In this document: positions 7,419-15,945 of the stretch, in pieces
How positions within the stretch are numbered: the stretch's first letter is position 1
Layout: every line of letters starts with the position of its first letter
Assembly: GCA_965226825.1 (NCBI GenBank)
Contig: CBDDED010000003.1
Location: 2,356,001-2,420,000 of the forward strand
From: Io17-Chloro-G2 sp965226825
Lineage (GTDB): Bacteria > Chloroflexota > Dehalococcoidia > Lucifugimonadales > UBA3495
DNA length: 64,000 nucleotides
Direction of reading: 5' to 3'
The notes under the pieces: model-generated
Seen by the model: only the letters and a program-made list of their open reading frames with translations
The model's database searches: none
What the model was told of the DNA's origin: nothing
Made by a program: the position numbers and the translations under genes

Positions 7419-10189
7419 CCATCAACATGTTCGACAATTCCCAGTCCGAGCCGACGCCCGGGATGCCGCGGATGAAGCCAGAGGAGTTTGCTGCCAAGTG
7501 GCACAATTCCGGCTTTGGGGAAAGGCAGGCTTCCCCGGAGATGTTCCTGGACATTTGCGCACTGGTTGGCCATCCAACGCCGGGAGATTACGGCGACCCC
7601 CACACATTCACCCTGGAGAAGTGGGTGCCCGGCGGGTTTGCCGACGCCTACCTGGAAGGGCGCTTCGGCTGGGAGTTCAAGGGCAGCGACGAGCAGCTAG
7701 CCGGCGCGTTCAACCAGTTGCTCCGCTACCAGGTGTACCTGAAGACGCCGCCGCTGCTCATCGTGTCTTCCTTCAACACCATACGCATCCGCACCAACTT
7801 TCCGGGCCTGGAAACCGTACTGCACGAAATCCCGGTGTCGGAAATGGCCCAAGCCGGGAACCTGCAAAAACTGCGCGACGCCTTCTTCGAGCCTGAGCGG
7901 TTCCGTCCAGACCGCTCGGTAGAAGATGTCACCAGGGAGACCGCCGCTCTGTTCCGGGACATCGTTACGGAAATGGAGAAGCACAACGAAGACCCGGAAA
8001 AACTGGCCCGCTACCTCAACCAGATTGTGTTCTGCCTTTACGCCGAGGACTCCAGCCTGCTGCCCAGCGGGGTATTCACCCATATCTTGAACCAACACTA
8101 CCGCAATCCTGAAATGTTCAACCTGGCCGTGACCAACCTTTTTGACCAGATGGCGAAGGGCGGCCTGTTCGGGGCCGAAGAGATTGCCTACTTTAACGGC
8201 GACCTGTTTAACACGGTTGATCCGGTGGAATTGAGCGCGCCCGCGTTGTTCCTGCTGGGCCAAGCCTCGCAGAAGAACTGGCAGAACATCGAGCCGTCCA
8301 TCTTCGGCACGCTGTTCGAGCGGGCGCTGGACGCATCCAAACGTTCCCAACTAGGCGCGCACTACACCAGCGCCGACGACATCATGCTGGTGGTGGAGCC
8401 GGTGGTAATCGCACCGCTTCGCCGGGAGTGGGAAGCGGCACAGAGCGAAGCGGGCAACCTGCTGGCCGAGGAAAACGTCGAGGCGGCGATGGTCAGGCTG
8501 AGGGCATTTCAGCAGCGACTGTTCGAAGTGGAAGTTCTGGACCCGGCCTGTGGCAGCGGCAACTTCCTGTACCTGGCGCTACGCTCGCTGCTGGACTTGG
8601 AGAAAGAAGTAATCGACTTCGCCGCGGTGCGGGGCTTGGGCGAGCTGGTTCCCACGGTCAGGCCGGACCAGATGCTGGGGTTGGAAATTAACCACTACGC
8701 CGCCGAGTTAGCCCGCACCGCCCTGTGGATCGGATATATCCAGTGGCACCACAACAACGGCTTTCCCTACAACCACAACCCGATTCTCACGCCCCTCGTC
8801 TCCATCCAGAAGACCGACGCCATTCTCGACCTGTCGGACCCGGAAACCCCCAAAGAACCGGAGTGGCCGGCAGCGGAGTTCATCATCGGCAACCCGCCGT
8901 TTCTGGGTGGCAAGTTGCTGCGGGCCAACTTGGGTAATGAATATGTTGACTCGCTTCTCGACTTCTATGACGGACGTGTGCCGGGCGAGGCCGATGTGGT
9001 CTGCTACTGGTTCGAAAAAGCCCGGGCCATGCTGGCCGGGGGTAAATCAAAGCGGATTGGCCTGCTGGCGACCCAGGGCATCCGGGGCGGGGCCAATCGA
9101 CGGGTGCTCCATCGGATCAAGGAGACCGGGGACATTTTCCTGGCGTGGCCGGACCATCCCTGGATTCTCGACGGGGCGGCGGTCCATATCTCCATAGTAG
9201 GATTCGACGACGGCTCAGAGGCTAACCGCGAACTGGATGGAAATACGGTTGCATCGATTCACGCCAATCTCACGTCGGGGGCTGATCTCACCAAGGCCCA
9301 CCGCCTCAAGGCCAATCTCGGCGTAGCTTTTATGGGCGATACGAAGGGCGGTCCCTTTGACATTCCCGGTTCGCTGGCGCAAAAGATGCTCGACAGCCCG
9401 AATCCCGATAGCAGAAAAAATAGTGACGTGGTCCGCCCGCGAGTCAACGGCAGAGACCTAACATCCCGTCCGACTGGGACGTGGATAATAGATTTTGGCG
9501 TTGACCAGTCCATGGCAGAATCGACCTTATACGAAGCTCCCTTCGAATACATAAGTACGCATGTAAAGCCAGTCCGCTTGAATAGCAAGCGTTTGATATA
9601 TGCCAAGAACTGGTGGTTGCATATGGAACCGAGGCCTGGCATGCGAATGGCTCTCCAAGGTCTCGAACGTTATATAGTCACCCCAACAACAGCGAAGCAT
9701 CGATTGTTTGCTTGGCTGTCCGCGGAAGTTTTGCCGGATCATTCATTGATAGTTGTTGCCCGCGACGATGATTACACCTTTGGCGTGCTGCATTCCCGCT
9801 TCCATGAGGCATGGTCACGTGCCATGGGGACGCAACTAAGGGAAGTGGAGTCGGGTTTCCGCTACACCCCCACCACATGCTTTGAGACCTTCCCATTCCC
9901 GGAACCAACCGAAGATCAGCGAGAGGTCATCGCGGAGGCGGCGCAGGAATTGAACAAACTTCGGGAGGGCTGGCTGAACCCGGCGGATATGCCGGAAACC
10001 CAACTGAAGAAGCGGACGCTGACCAACCTGTACAACACCCGCCCTACCTGGCTGCAACTGGCCCACGAAAAGCTGGATGCCGCCGTTGCCAGGGCCTACG
10101 GCTGGCCGGCGGACCTGGCGGACGGGGAGATACTGGAGCGGCTGCTAATGTTAAACTTGGCCCGTGCGGGGCAGGAGACAAGCAACTAA
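7415..10189 (+). CDS. MmeI-like type IIL restriction-modification enzyme (fused nuclease, methyltransferase and specificity domain)
   Basis: 924 aa, close to MmeI length. The N-terminal PD-(D/E)xK nuclease is visible as D77 (FADAYLEG) and E87-F-K89 (GWEFKG). The N6-adenine methyltransferase motif I DPACGSGNF begins at about residue 376, and motif IV NPPF is at about 493 (IIGNPPFLGGK). The later region with RPRVNGRDL and GTWIIDFG matches the spacer/target-recognition part of the MmeI family, followed by a helical C-terminus. Such enzymes cut at a fixed distance and protect the host by methylating one strand. The start overlaps brnA by 4 nt. No separate R or S subunit is nearby, consistent with a self-contained enzyme. 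Recognition site unknown. Confidence 0.88.
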   Translation: MTINMFDNSQSEPTPGMPRMKPEEFAAKWHNSGFGERQASPEMFLDICALVGHPTPGDYGDPHTFTLEKWVPGGFADAYLEGRFGWEFKGSDEQLAGAFNQLLRYQVYLKTPPLLIVSSFNTIRIRTNFPGLETVLHEIPVSEMAQAGNLQKLRDAFFEPERFRPDRSVEDVTRETAALFRDIVTEMEKHNEDPEKLARYLNQIVFCLYAEDSSLLPSGVFTHILNQHYRNPEMFNLAVTNLFDQMAKGGLFGAEEIAYFNGDLFNTVDPVELSAPALFLLGQASQKNWQNIEPSIFGTLFERALDASKRSQLGAHYTSADDIMLVVEPVVIAPLRREWEAAQSEAGNLLAEENVEAAMVRLRAFQQRLFEVEVLDPACGSGNFLYLALRSLLDLEKEVIDFAAVRGLGELVPTVRPDQMLGLEINHYAAELARTALWIGYIQWHHNNGFPYNHNPILTPLVSIQKTDAILDLSDPETPKEPEWPAAEFIIGNPPFLGGKLLRANLGNEYVDSLLDFYDGRVPGEADVVCYWFEKARAMLAGGKSKRIGLLATQGIRGGANRRVLHRIKETGDIFLAWPDHPWILDGAAVHISIVGFDDGSEANRELDGNTVASIHANLTSGADLTKAHRLKANLGVAFMGDTKGGPFDIPGSLAQKMLDSPNPDSRKNSDVVRPRVNGRDLTSRPTGTWIIDFGVDQSMAESTLYEAPFEYISTHVKPVRLNSKRLIYAKNWWLHMEPRPGMRMALQGLERYIVTPTTAKHRLFAWLSAEVLPDHSLIVVARDDDYTFGVLHSRFHEAWSRAMGTQLREVESGFRYTPTTCFETFPFPEPTEDQREVIAEAAQELNKLREGWLNPADMPETQLKKRTLTNLYNTRPTWLQLAHEKLDAAVARAYGWPADLADGEILERLLMLNLARAGQETSN

Positions 10190-10205
10190 TCTTGGTGTGA
10201 TTCGT

Positions 10206-11087
10206 ATGGCTGGGGACACTCTGACATTTGAGATGGGTGGCCGGGTAGAGATTGGCCAACTTCAACGGGGAATAGCTCAATTTTCCCAGTTGGTGGCTGC
10301 ACTGACCCAGGGCACGGGGGTACGCTGGGTTATTGACGACTTGCAACCGGGGAGCGCGGTGGTCACGCTGCGCGGCGAAGCCGCGGATACGGGCAAAGTC
10401 GAGAGAATCGTTGACGAGTACGAGAGCATCGGGAGGGCTTTGGAAAGCCGGGAAGACCTTCATTACAGCCTGGAAGTAAACCGGGCGGCACAGGCAATCG
10501 GCAACTTGGCGCGGACCTTCGAGTACGTGCGCTTCGAAACCCTGTCCGGGGATTACACCATTTCCGGCAATGGGGCAGCGCCGCCCCGGCGGATCTCGGT
10601 GGCCAGCATTGGGGCCATTACTGGAAGAGTGCAGACGTTGAGCAACCGCGGGAGCTTGCGGTTCAATCTGTACGACACCGTCCATGACAAGGCCGTTGGC
10701 TGCTATCTCCAACCGGGCCAAGAAGAATTGATGCGCGACGCGTGGGGCCGCCGAGCTAGGGTCAGCGGACGGATCTCTAGGGAGAGGGATTCGGGCCGTC
10801 CGATGGCGGTTAGGCAAATCCTGGGTATCGAAATCCTAGAAGACATTGCACCAGGGTCCTACCGGCTTGCCCAGGGGGCAGTGCCTTGGCAGCTCGGAGA
10901 TGCGATGCCCGAGGAAGTTATTCGCCGGTTAAGAGATGCCCGAGAAACAGAGAATCGTCTATTGGGATTCTTGCGTATTGCTCTCGTACATCAACGATAT
11001 GCCGAACCGCATTCCCGTACTCTCAGCGCTCAAGGCCTTTTCATTCTCTCCAGTCATTCTCGCCGCAGCGGGAATCCAGAGCCCTGA
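10206..11087 (+). CDS. Conserved protein of unknown function, 3' end altered by repeat insertion
   Basis: No family recognised with confidence. About 293 aa from ATG 10206; GTG 10197 is an alternative, and the frame is open back to 10164 inside the MmeI-like gene. Residues 1-240 look protein-like: a short N-terminal alpha-beta region, then a beta-rich half (RISVASIGAITGRVQTLS, then GCYLQPGQEE and a barrel-like stretch GRRARVSGRISR). The last 50 residues overlap the PIN gene in another frame and run into the REP-like element at 11054, where the stop falls. The original C-terminus was probably different. It follows the restriction gene by 16 nt and may belong to the same operon. Confidence 0.6.
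   Translation: MAGDTLTFEMGGRVEIGQLQRGIAQFSQLVAALTQGTGVRWVIDDLQPGSAVVTLRGEAADTGKVERIVDEYESIGRALESREDLHYSLEVNRAAQAIGNLARTFEYVRFETLSGDYTISGNGAAPPRRISVASIGAITGRVQTLSNRGSLRFNLYDTVHDKAVGCYLQPGQEELMRDAWGRRARVSGRISRERDSGRPMAVRQILGIEILEDIAPGSYRLAQGAVPWQLGDAMPEEVIRRLRDARETENRLLGFLRIALVHQRYAEPHSRTLSAQGLFILSSHSRRSGNPEP
10936..11053 (+). pseudogene. PIN-domain protein, truncated after about 35 residues
   Basis: ATG 10936 opens a frame reading MPEKQRIVYWDSCVLLSYIN then RIPVLSAL, the first strand and helix of a PIN-domain ribonuclease with its first catalytic aspartate (YWDSC). Coding similarity stops where the REP-like element begins (11054); the rest of the domain, with the other acidic residues, is absent. 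The remaining frame to 11217 only translates the repeat. It is a dead fragment, probably a former VapC-like or free-standing PIN nuclease. Confidence 0.6.
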
Positions 11088-11217
11088 CTATGCTCCAACA
11101 CGGCCATGGCAGAGCCGATGCGCCGGGAACTGCGGCCTCGCACCCCGCACGTTTCCCGTTAGCACAACCGCCATTAAACATAATAAGGGCTCTGGATTCC
11201 CGCTGCGGCGAGAATGA
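11054..11217. repeat. REP-like element with 31-bp perfect inverted ends, copy A
   Basis: Bases 11054-11084 and 11187-11217 are perfect reverse complements (31 bp, core CGCAGCGGGAATCCAGAG) around a 102-nt centre. In translation the left arm gives VILAAAGIQS, the hallmark of a repeat class scattered in many bacterial genomes. A shared tail (CCTATTTTCAT) follows at about 11303-11333. It separates the PIN fragment from the PIG-L gene and fills most of the 300-bp gap. Confidence 0.85.
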
Positions 11218-11302
11218 CGATGGGACGCGGTGGGGCGGCGGTGCGTAGGGTGCCGGTGGGTGCGGCGAGAATTGCCATGGCCTCGTCTAGGCCACACATG
11301 GG

Positions 11303-11325
11303 GATGAAAATGGCCTATTTTCATA
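11303..11325. repeat. Small palindrome shared with copy B tail
   Basis: ATGAAAAT-GGCCT-ATTTTCAT, 8-bp perfect arms. A related but imperfect segment lies at 13578-13600 downstream of copy B, suggesting that the repeat unit is longer than its inverted ends. Confidence 0.55.
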
Positions 11326-11385
11326 GTAACCGTATACCCTTGAGCCTAACTTGCTTTAGCGCCAGTCATTTTTGAAGGGTTGCCC

Positions 11386-12093
11386 CTACAGCTTGAACCG
11401 CTTGTATGCCTCGGCGTACTTGAAGCCCACCTGTTCTCCGATGCGGGCGCGCCAGGCGGGGAGGTGGACCTCGGCGTCCTCGTCCGACACCTGGGACTTG
11501 TGGCACTTCAGGGCTTTCACTGCGGTTTCGATGTACTCCGTGACGTCGACGTAGAAGTTAGGTTCGTGGTGCTCGGATACCCAGACTTCCCGCACCTTGT
11601 GGGGCTCCAGGCCTTCCGCAAGCAATTCGGGAAAGGTCAACCGGTCTCTGGCCGTGGGGAACACTGCCGATAGGGCCGCCTCCCCGGATGCGAAATGGTC
11701 GGGATGGCCTATGTAGCCGCTTTCGTTGAGGCGTCGCTGGGGGCTGTTGCAGATCAGGACATCGGGGCGGAACCGGCGGATTTCCCTGGCAATGTCCCGC
11801 CTGAGGTCCAATGTGGGCTCAAGCATGGAGTCCTCGTAGCCCAGGAAAACCACCTGGCTCAACCCCAGCGCCTTGCCCGCCTCCTGCTGCTCCCGGCTGC
11901 GGATTTTCATCAAATTTTCCGACGTCATCTCCGGGTCGTCCGACCCCTTGCTACCGTCGGTGCAAACCACGTACACCACTTCCCATCCCTGGGCACACCA
12001 CTTGGCCGCAGTGCCGGAACAGCCCCATTCCGCATCGTCGGGATGGGCGAACACCACCATCCCCCTGCGGAATTCTTCATGTTGCTCTGTCAT
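11386..12093 (-). CDS. PIG-L family N-acetylglucosaminyl deacetylase-like hydrolase
   Basis: 235-aa zinc-dependent LmbE/PIG-L deacetylase. The zinc-binding motif AHPDDAE is at residues 16-22, and the second ligand region HPDH follows GYIG at about residue 130. Family members remove acetyl groups from N-acetylglucosamine-linked thiols (MshB, BshB) or glycolipids. Which substrate applies is not clear; no mycothiol or bacillithiol genes are in the window. ATG 12093 is used. Upstream lie two small unknown minus-strand genes. Confidence 0.87.
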   Translation of the reverse strand: MTEQHEEFRRGMVVFAHPDDAEWGCSGTAAKWCAQGWEVVYVVCTDGSKGSDDPEMTSENLMKIRSREQQEAGKALGLSQVVFLGYEDSMLEPTLDLRRDIAREIRRFRPDVLICNSPQRRLNESGYIGHPDHFASGEAALSAVFPTARDRLTFPELLAEGLEPHKVREVWVSEHHEPNFYVDVTEYIETAVKALKCHKSQVSDEDAEVHLPAWRARIGEQVGFKYAEAYKRFKL

Positions 12094-12244
12094 TCAGCCT
12101 TCTCCACGTCAGGTCAATCAAGCTGCCGGATGGCGGCTTGTTCCTTAACACTCAACCGTAAGGTCCCAACCGGATTTCAAGCCAAGTTCCGGCGCCATTT
12201 CCTTTTTCAATCAACACATTTTTGCGGCGGCACATTTTTCCGCG

Positions 12245-12688
12245 TCACCGCCGGGGGGGTCGGGAAGAACGGGACCGCCTTCGGGACCGGTACCGCCGCG
12301 CCAGCCTCGGCCTCTCGCCGGGCTCCACCGGATCGCCATTCGTTGGGACTACTGCCGGCGGGGCTGGCACGGGAGGGTTCAGCGGATCAATAAACTGTTT
12401 TTTGTATCCGGCCCAATGCGCCTGGGTTGCCAGGGTCAACGCCAACCCCGGCACGATGAACACGATTACCACGCTGCCGCTGCCATCCTGCACTGACTTG
12501 AATGCCACGAACGCTCCAACGATCAAACACGCCCATGCCAGGCCGCCGGAGAGTATCCCGTTATGCCAGGGCGAACGCAGTATGAGAACCGACCAGGAAG
12601 GCGGGAGCACGAAGGCGGCGATTAAAAACAGGTTCTGGTAGTACCAGGGGCGAAGCTCTTCAGGAGGGGGCGCCGGTTCTTGGTTCAT
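12245..12688 (-). CDS. Small membrane protein of unknown function
   Basis: 147 aa. After a proline-rich cytosolic start (PPPEELRPWYYQN) there are three likely membrane segments (FLIAAFVLPPSWSVLIL; ILSGGLAWACLIVGAFVAF; SGSVVIVFIVPGLALTLAT), then a proline-rich linker and a very arginine-rich tail. RPWYYQN before the first helix is common in small membrane proteins of Gram-positive and Chloroflexota genomes. No function can be assigned. The last 30 residues are low-complexity and the true stop is uncertain. Confidence 0.5.
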   Translation of the reverse strand: MNQEPAPPPEELRPWYYQNLFLIAAFVLPPSWSVLILRSPWHNGILSGGLAWACLIVGAFVAFKSVQDGSGSVVIVFIVPGLALTLATQAHWAGYKKQFIDPLNPPVPAPPAVVPTNGDPVEPGERPRLARRYRSRRRSRSSRPPRR

Positions 12689-12735
12689 CTAAGCAGGCTC
12701 GGGCGAGAAGGAATCCGCTGCGCTGTCCGGGATGC

Positions 12736-13050
12736 TCAGTTCCGGGCCAACAGCAGATGGAATTCCAGCGTATCAATGGTGCGTTGTTGTTTGATGGACT
12801 CCACTGCGTACTCGATGCACATGCGAGCGAACCCGGAGTACCTGAGGACGTTCGAACCCACGACCACCAGAGGCACCTCACGGTGCAGGTCCACTTGAAG
12901 CTGGTTCAGCTCCTCCCGATCGACTTGCACCTCAACGGCGCGTTGGGTCATGCGCTCGATCTTTCGGTGGATTCTCGCTACGAATTCGTCGTCGTCCATC
13001 ACTTGTACCAGTTGGTCCTGAATAACGAATGGCCGGGGCCAGGTGCGCAT
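12736..13050 (-). CDS. Conserved hypothetical protein, 104 aa
   Basis: Not recognised. It is a soluble, charged protein, predicted helix then strand-helix, with MDDDEFVARIHRKIERMTQR near the start and REVPLVVVGSNVLRYSGFAR in the centre. The composition is unlike the shadow frames around it. Start ATG 13050; the stop lies 47 bp upstream of the membrane protein's start on the same strand. No signal peptide or metal motif. Confidence 0.5.
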   Translation of the reverse strand: MRTWPRPFVIQDQLVQVMDDDEFVARIHRKIERMTQRAVEVQVDREELNQLQVDLHREVPLVVVGSNVLRYSGFARMCIEYAVESIKQQRTIDTLEFHLLLARN

Positions 13051-13388
13051 GAATAGTTTCTATCGGTAATTCTAACATAGCCTGCCCGCTCCGCCCGGAA
13101 ACCCCGCAGGCGCACTCCCCACGCCGCGTCTCTCCCGTCGCAGCTGGAACCCAGGAGTTCACATGGGTAGCCAAGCTTACCCCTGACAGAAATTCCCTGC
13201 GCCGAGCATCTCCTCGTCAGAGCGGGAACCTACCCCAATCCCGGCTATTATCGAGGGAATAGGGCGTTTTCATCCTCATGGGTGTCCTTGGCAAAGCCAT
13301 CCGTCATTCGCGTCCCAGCGGGACTCCAGAGCTCTTTTGGGTAAGCAACCACGCCCACCCCCCGCGTGAATGTTCCGCCCACTCCCCG

Positions 13389-13534
13389 TCATTCTCGTCG
13401 CAACGGGAATCCAGAACCCACATCCTGCGCCAACACGGTTATGAAAACCGGCACTCCTGAAGCGGGACATTCGGCAAGCGGGTAAGCACGATTCTCATCA
13501 AAAGGGCTCTGGATTCCCGCTGCGGCGAGAATGA
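13389..13534. repeat. REP-like element with inverted ends, copy B
   Basis: Left arm 13389-13419 and right arm 13504-13534 match the arms of copy A. The right arm is identical to that of copy A; the left differs at three positions. The centre also keeps a relic shared with copy A (CCAACACGG followed by TTATG or CCATG), so the whole unit moved or duplicated, not only the arms. Confidence 0.83.
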
Positions 13535-13673
13535 CGGGAGGTACGCGCGATTGGATAAAAGGCCATTCATGGGTTTTAAGATGACCTATTTTCATGGCAA
13601 TGACCGGGGCGGGCGCGTCGGCCGTCACAACGGTAGACAATGAAATGGCCCCTGGCGGCCAGAGGCGGTTTTC

Positions 13674-13702
13674 TTGACACTATTAGGGGCGGTTGCCATA
13701 AT
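13674..13702 (+). promoter_or_regulatory. Sigma70-type promoter for the cupin gene
   Basis: Consensus TTGACA (13674-13679), a 17-nt spacer and CATAAT (13697-13702), 42 nt before the GTG start. One of the best matches in the window. Confidence 0.65.
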
Positions 13703-13743
13703 CCTTGCGCGGTGGGGCTGATTTCCGCTGGGGAGATGTTGAC

Positions 13744-14328
13744 GTGACCATTCTCAAATACACGCTGGAACAGTTCGTGCAGGACATGGAAGGCCTGATT
13801 GCCGGCCAACCCGACCAGCAAAAGATATTTGACGTCGGCTCAGATTGGCTGGAAAAGCTGACCCGGAACCCCGACAACATTCCGGACGAATACCGGCGAC
13901 CGGTTGGGGTTGGTCCCAGGCCGGATCACGGGTCCTACCTGTTGTACCAGGGCGAAAGCGGGCTGCAGGTTACATCGGTTGTTTGGGGACCGGGAGAGCA
14001 CCTGGGACCCCATGATCACTGTACCTGGGGCATGATCGGGGTTCTGGAAAACACCCTGACGGAAACCCGCTATCAACGGGTGGACGACCGGTCGAAGGAT
14101 GGTTTCGCAAGGCTGGAGCGGGACCGCAGCGCCCAGTTTCGGCCCGGCCAGATAACCCTGTTGGTCCCCGACGTGGACGAGATCCACCAGATGGACAACC
14201 ACACCGACCTGCCCACCGTGGAGGTCCACGTGTACGGCACTGACCTGCGCGGCCTGCCGCGCCGCCGCTACAACCTGGACACCGGCGAGGTTTTCACCTT
14301 CGCCACTCCAAAATGGGACAACTGCTAA
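13744..14328 (+). CDS. Cysteine dioxygenase-like cupin (thiol dioxygenase family)
   Basis: 194-aa cupin resembling type I cysteine / 3-mercaptopropionate dioxygenases, non-heme Fe(II) enzymes that oxidise a thiol to a sulfinate. The iron ligands are visible as H90 and H92 (GPHDHCTWG) and H148 (EIHQM). GTG 13744 is chosen because GGGGAGA lies about 8 nt upstream and a good promoter lies upstream of that. The frame is open to 13705, but that stretch lies over the -10 region and adds no conserved sequence. Next on the strand are an MFS carrier, a multi-rhodanese and a SoxC-like enzyme, fitting a path from organic thiol to sulfite to sulfate. Substrate not proven. Confidence 0.8.
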   Translation: MTILKYTLEQFVQDMEGLIAGQPDQQKIFDVGSDWLEKLTRNPDNIPDEYRRPVGVGPRPDHGSYLLYQGESGLQVTSVVWGPGEHLGPHDHCTWGMIGVLENTLTETRYQRVDDRSKDGFARLERDRSAQFRPGQITLLVPDVDEIHQMDNHTDLPTVEVHVYGTDLRGLPRRRYNLDTGEVFTFATPKWDNC

Positions 14329-14475
14329 CGCCGTCCATTATCTGAGCCCAATCTGAACCCACGAGCAGGCGACGCCTACGGGCAGGCAGCGCACCCGAAC
14401 AGGCGCCCCTGAGCAAGCAATTCAACCCCGGGTAGGTGCGGCCAAACCTCCCGGGCCAAAGCCGGACATAGCCCT

Positions 14476-15945
14476 TTGCCGCAATTGGAACAGCGCATCA
14501 AGTCCCTATCGGACAACTATCATCCGGCGTGGATGATAGTGGGACTGGCTACGCTGCTCCAGATTACCACCAACTTCATCGGCCAAGCCTTCGCCATCCT
14601 CATCGTAGCCCTGCGGGACGAGTTCGCCTGGACTCTTACCGCCATCACAATGGCCTACTTCCTCCGCAGCATAATCAGCGCCATTCTCTCCCCGGCGGCT
14701 GGCTGGATTGGCGACCGGTACGGGGCCCGGTCCAGCCTGATGGCGGCCACGCTCCTGTACGTGGCGGGGCTGTTTCTGATGGGAACAATGACCCAGATCT
14801 GGCACCTGTACCTTTACTACAGCCTGATGCTGGGCATTTCCCAATCCATGTTCCGCGTCAATATTCCCACCACCGTGGCGGCGTGGTTCAAGCGACGGTT
14901 GGGTTTGGCGGTGGGAATCCAACAGTCGGCCGGCGGCATGGGGACTTCCATCATGGCGCCGGTGCTGGCAATTCTCCTGGCGCGGACCGATTGGCAAACC
15001 GCTTTTTGGATTCTCGCGCCGGTAGGGGGCGCCATAATTCTCGCCCTGCTCTGGAAATTCCAGGGAGACCCCCAGGACCGGGGGCAGTCTGCCTACGGGG
15101 CCGACGCGAATGAACGGCCGCCATCGGCTTCTTCCACCGGACCGGGCATGGCTAAACTCCGCAGCAAGGTGTTCCTCCGGCAAGCCCTCAAGACCAGGGC
15201 TTTCTGGAATTTGATACTGATTCACCACCTGGGCTGCATCGGCCATTCGGTGGTCATGGTGGGCGTTGTCTTTTACGCCACCACCCGCGGCGTTGGGCTG
15301 GAAACCGCCGCGTATATCGTCAGCATCTACTCGTTGACCAGCATCATCAGCCGGTTTTCCACGCCGGTGCTGGCAGACATTTGGGGAGCGAAGGGGGTTA
15401 TGGCCCTGGCCTACTTTGTCCAGGGAATTACCGTGGCGCTGCTCCTTTGGACCCATGAACCCTGGCACTTCTTCCTCTTCGCGGCCCTGTTCGGCCTGGG
15501 AATGGGCGGAGAAATGTCGGCCTTCCTGGTGATCAACCGGCAATACTTTGGCATGGGCCCGGTGCGCTCCATATTCGGATTTCAGAGTATGGGGGCAGGC
15601 TCCGGGATGGCGATTGGCGGGCTGTTGGGCGGGGTTATCTTCGACCTCACCGGCGGCTACCAGTTGGCCTGGATCGTGTCCATCGCGGCCAGCGTGACCG
15701 GCGCGGTGTCCATCCTTTTGTTGGAACCCACGTCCAAGCCCCTCATCCCCAATTGGGAGGATGCCCTACCCGTCGGAAGCCAGGTCCCAACCGTCTCCCG
15801 CCGTCAGCGGCGATTGAGCCGCTGCGGTCTAGCAGGCTCAAAACCAACAGCTTTACCCCTCCAGGCGTACTGGACGACACCCGCATTTCACCCAATGGAG
15901 GTGAACCCCAATGGCCCAGGAAATATCTCCCCAAGGGTTGCGTGA
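14476..15945 (+). CDS. MFS transporter
   Basis: 489-aa major facilitator with about 12 membrane segments and a central loop near residues 200-240. The loop-2 signature is GWIGDRYGARSS, repeated in the second half as DIWGAKGVM. It resembles monocarboxylate or oxalate/formate-type carriers. Start TTG 14476 lacks a strong ribosome site. The last 50 residues, after PNWEDALP, look like read-through: one base back at the CCC run near 15768, the frame gives EARSQPSPAVSGD and stops at 15817, leaving a normal gap before the rhodanese start. A single-base loss there is likely. Possible sulfur-compound carrier by context only. Confidence 0.85.
   Translation: MPQLEQRIKSLSDNYHPAWMIVGLATLLQITTNFIGQAFAILIVALRDEFAWTLTAITMAYFLRSIISAILSPAAGWIGDRYGARSSLMAATLLYVAGLFLMGTMTQIWHLYLYYSLMLGISQSMFRVNIPTTVAAWFKRRLGLAVGIQQSAGGMGTSIMAPVLAILLARTDWQTAFWILAPVGGAIILALLWKFQGDPQDRGQSAYGADANERPPSASSTGPGMAKLRSKVFLRQALKTRAFWNLILIHHLGCIGHSVVMVGVVFYATTRGVGLETAAYIVSIYSLTSIISRFSTPVLADIWGAKGVMALAYFVQGITVALLLWTHEPWHFFLFAALFGLGMGGEMSAFLVINRQYFGMGPVRSIFGFQSMGAGSGMAIGGLLGGVIFDLTGGYQLAWIVSIAASVTGAVSILLLEPTSKPLIPNWEDALPVGSQVPTVSRRQRRLSRCGLAGSKPTALPLQAYWTTPAFHPMEVNPNGPGNISPRVA

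Larger units (their letters stand above)
13051..13743. other. Repeat-rich intergenic region
   Basis: 693 bp without a credible gene. It holds a degenerate single REP-like arm at about 13306-13335, the paired element copy B (13389-13534), its tail at 13578-13611 and the promoter of the cupin gene. Confidence 0.7.

Noticed and set aside
14506..15543. 345-aa minus-strand frame over the MFS gene
   Set aside because: Antisense shadow; no membrane segments or motifs.
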